From positions 744,001 through 808,000 of the forward strand of contig NZ_JAIUZP010000001.1 of the NCBI RefSeq assembly GCF_020171315.1: DNA of 64,000 nt. The letters run 5' to 3'. A model generated the notes under the pieces. That model ran no database searches. It was not told where the DNA came from and saw nothing but the letters and a program-made list of their open reading frames with translations. How positions within the stretch are numbered: the stretch's first letter is position 1; every line of letters starts with the position of its first letter. A program made the translations under genes and the position numbers. This DNA comes from Pseudooceanicola nanhaiensis (GTDB lineage Bacteria > Pseudomonadota > Alphaproteobacteria > Rhodobacterales > Rhodobacteraceae). Shown here piece by piece: positions 62,928 to 64,000 of the stretch.

Positions 62928-63065
62928 GGGAGAAGATTTAGGGACGATACCGCAGAGGTCCAGTGCGCTCTCCGCCCTCTCCGGCAGCCATGACCGGCGC
63001 GCGCCATGGGCCCCCGCCGGAGGTCCGGTGGGGGTGCCGCTTTTCGGTGCAGTCGTGGGGGCAGG

Positions 63066-63644
63066 TTACTTCAGCTTGCGGGCCAGATCGCGGGCGAGGG
63101 CCTCGATCTCGGGGTGCAGACGTTCGGCCGAGGCGTCGCCCGAATCGTCCACCCAGGCAAAGAACCGGTCCATCAGGGGCAGGAAGGTGTCGATCTCCTC
63201 CTGCGACCAGCCGGTGAGGAACTGGCCCATGATCAGGAACTTGATCGTGCGCACCGCATCCACGATGGCGCGGCCCTTGGGCGTCAGGGCGACGATGGTG
63301 CGCCGGGCGTCCTGCTGGCTGACCCCGCGTTCGGCATAGCCCAGCGAGATCACCTCGCTCACCAGACGGGAGGCGCGGGACGGGTCGATGTTGAGCCGGG
63401 TCGCCACGGTGGAGACCATGGTTTCCTGCCCCGCCTCGTGGCCGAATTCGTTGCGTGGCCCGGCGATGGCAAAGAGCACGTCCATCTTCGGCAGGTCCAG
63501 TTCCAGCCCCAGTTCGCGCAGCGCCATGCGGCCCAGTTCGCGTTTCTGTACCTGACGGCGCCACCGCTGCACGATGGCGTCGATGGCCAGGGCGCGGTCC
63601 GTCACCTCGGGGGAAATGCCCGCCTCGGCGAGGAAGCGCTTCAT
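63066..63644 (-). CDS. MarR family transcriptional regulator
   Basis: This 192-residue winged-helix regulator has its DNA-recognition region in MVSTVATRLNIDPSRASRLV followed by the wing SLGYAERGVSQQDARRTIVA, with helical dimerisation regions before and after (ITDAIVQRW-type segment RALAIDAIVQRWRRQVQKRE). The start is set at ATG 63644 (MKRFLAEAGISPEV), since no usable start codon occurs for 15 codons upstream, although its ribosome-binding site is weak. It is divergent from the partial gene at the window edge, and the palindromes between them are likely its operator. Confidence 0.87.
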   Translation of the reverse strand: MKRFLAEAGISPEVTDRALAIDAIVQRWRRQVQKRELGRMALRELGLELDLPKMDVLFAIAGPRNEFGHEAGQETMVSTVATRLNIDPSRASRLVSEVISLGYAERGVSQQDARRTIVALTPKGRAIVDAVRTIKFLIMGQFLTGWSQEEIDTFLPLMDRFFAWVDDSGDASAERLHPEIEALARDLARKLK

Positions 63645-63795
63645 CTGGGTTTCTGCCGTCTCTATCGTCCCATCCTCCGGTGACCGGGTGTTGTTGCGGA
63701 ACGCGCCAGGGCGGCCCCGATGGCGGCATTGAAGCCGCGTTATGTCCCTGTTGCAATTACGGGGCGTGCCACGCAACACAATTTTCCGAAAGCGT

Positions 63796-63840
63796 GTAAT
63801 TGACATGCATTTGTGTTTGTCACATATATACCCCAATTAC
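63796..63840 (+). promoter_or_regulatory. Promoter with overlapping inverted repeats (candidate MarR operator)
   Basis: TTGACA (63800-63805) is followed after 17 bp by CATATA (63823-63828), or after 19 bp by TATATA. The inverted pair TGACA (63801-63805) / TGTCA (63818-63822) overlaps the -35 and spacer, and the outer pair GTAATT (63796-63801) / AATTAC (63835-63840) brackets the whole element. This is the arrangement expected for a repressor site controlling the rightward gene. Confidence 0.55.
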
Positions 63841-63915
63841 ATCTACCTGAGATCGACGCTGCCGCGGGACCCGAGGGGTCTGCGACCGGCGCCGTCGGCG
63901 TCCGAAGGAAGCAAT

Positions 63916-64000
63916 ATGTCGGAAAGCCTCCCCAATACGGAGCCCGGCTGGGACGAGATCCCGCGGCTGAAGATCATCATCGCCGCCGTGGCCTGTTGTC
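63916..64000 (+). CDS. Start of a probable membrane transport protein (cut by window end)
   Basis: Only 28 codons are present: MSESLPNTEPGWDEIPRLKI followed by a hydrophobic run IIAAVACC that looks like the beginning of the first membrane helix. An AAGGAAG stretch lies just upstream. The position divergent from a MarR regulator, with a strong promoter between, suits an efflux transporter of the major facilitator type, but the visible sequence cannot prove it. Confidence 0.5.
   Translation, partial: MSESLPNTEPGWDEIPRLKIIIAAVACC

Noticed and set aside
60405-62993. Plus-strand open frame of over 860 codons opposite the helicase
   Set aside because: It is the antisense shadow of a well-supported helicase gene, without domain content of its own.

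Overview
The window is GC-rich (about two thirds G+C by eye), densely coded chromosomal DNA from an alphaproteobacterium, most likely Rhodobacteraceae (Roseobacter group). The assignment rests on gene order that I recognise from that family (trpS / rhomboid-like / murJ / glnD / LpoA-like; rsmI / yraN / gshB; ruvCAB / MazG-like / hypothetical / ybgC / tolQRAB-pal-cpoB / tilS / ftsH), an RpoH-type sigma factor beside cobalamin genes, a ligase-associated helicase/PdeM pair, and small proteins typical of the family. It reads as core chromosome: I found no tRNA, rRNA, insertion sequence, prophage or CRISPR array.

Layout. 0-5 kb: siroheme synthase, a YbjN protein, then proC / tRNA-binding protein / 2-hydroxyacid dehydrogenase, ending in an array of six hairpins that faces thymidine kinase. 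5-18 kb (mostly minus strand): a 27-residue lipoprotein, carB, trpS, a plus-strand rhomboid-like protein without visible catalytic residues, a phospholipase D-like protein, murJ, glnD and an LpoA-like lipoprotein. 18-25 kb: rsmI, yraN, gshB; on the minus strand yifB, a glutathione transferase with an extra Cys-containing tail, and cobC/cobU; then an rpoH-like sigma factor. 25-32 kb (plus): coaBC, dut, a membrane-anchored MoeB/ThiF protein, an M3 peptidase and an AtoE-type short-chain fatty acid transporter. 32-37 kb (minus): a capsule-type cluster kpsT-kpsE-kdsA-pgm. 37-42 kb: uracil-DNA glycosylase family protein, SseB protein, a secreted small protein, a low-molecular-weight phosphatase divergent from a sirtuin, prmA, a small membrane protein, and a DUF1127 protein. 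43-55 kb (plus): ruvCAB, MazG-like, hypothetical, ybgC, the complete tol-pal cluster, tilS, ftsH and a methyltransferase. 56-64 kb: MOSC protein, a 24-residue hydrophobic micropeptide, fhs plus a chorismate mutase, then on the minus strand a thioesterase, pdeM and a large DEXH helicase, and finally a MarR regulator divergent from a gene cut by the window edge.

The least expected signals are not large genes. (i) A three-copy intergenic element near 32.0, 46.2 and 60.4 kb has two stem-loops whose second stem differs in sequence but keeps its pairing, followed by a conserved A/T-rich tail. (ii) There is a block of six consecutive palindromes at 4.5-4.7 kb. (iii) Two good candidates for very short membrane or lipoprotein genes (27 and 24 codons) lie in intergenic gaps. 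(iv) The rhomboid-fold protein appears to have lost its catalytic Ser and His. (v) A nested inverted repeat lies upstream of the DUF1127 gene. Six genes appear to use TTG or GTG starts, and many neighbours overlap by 1-4 bases, which suggests translational coupling.
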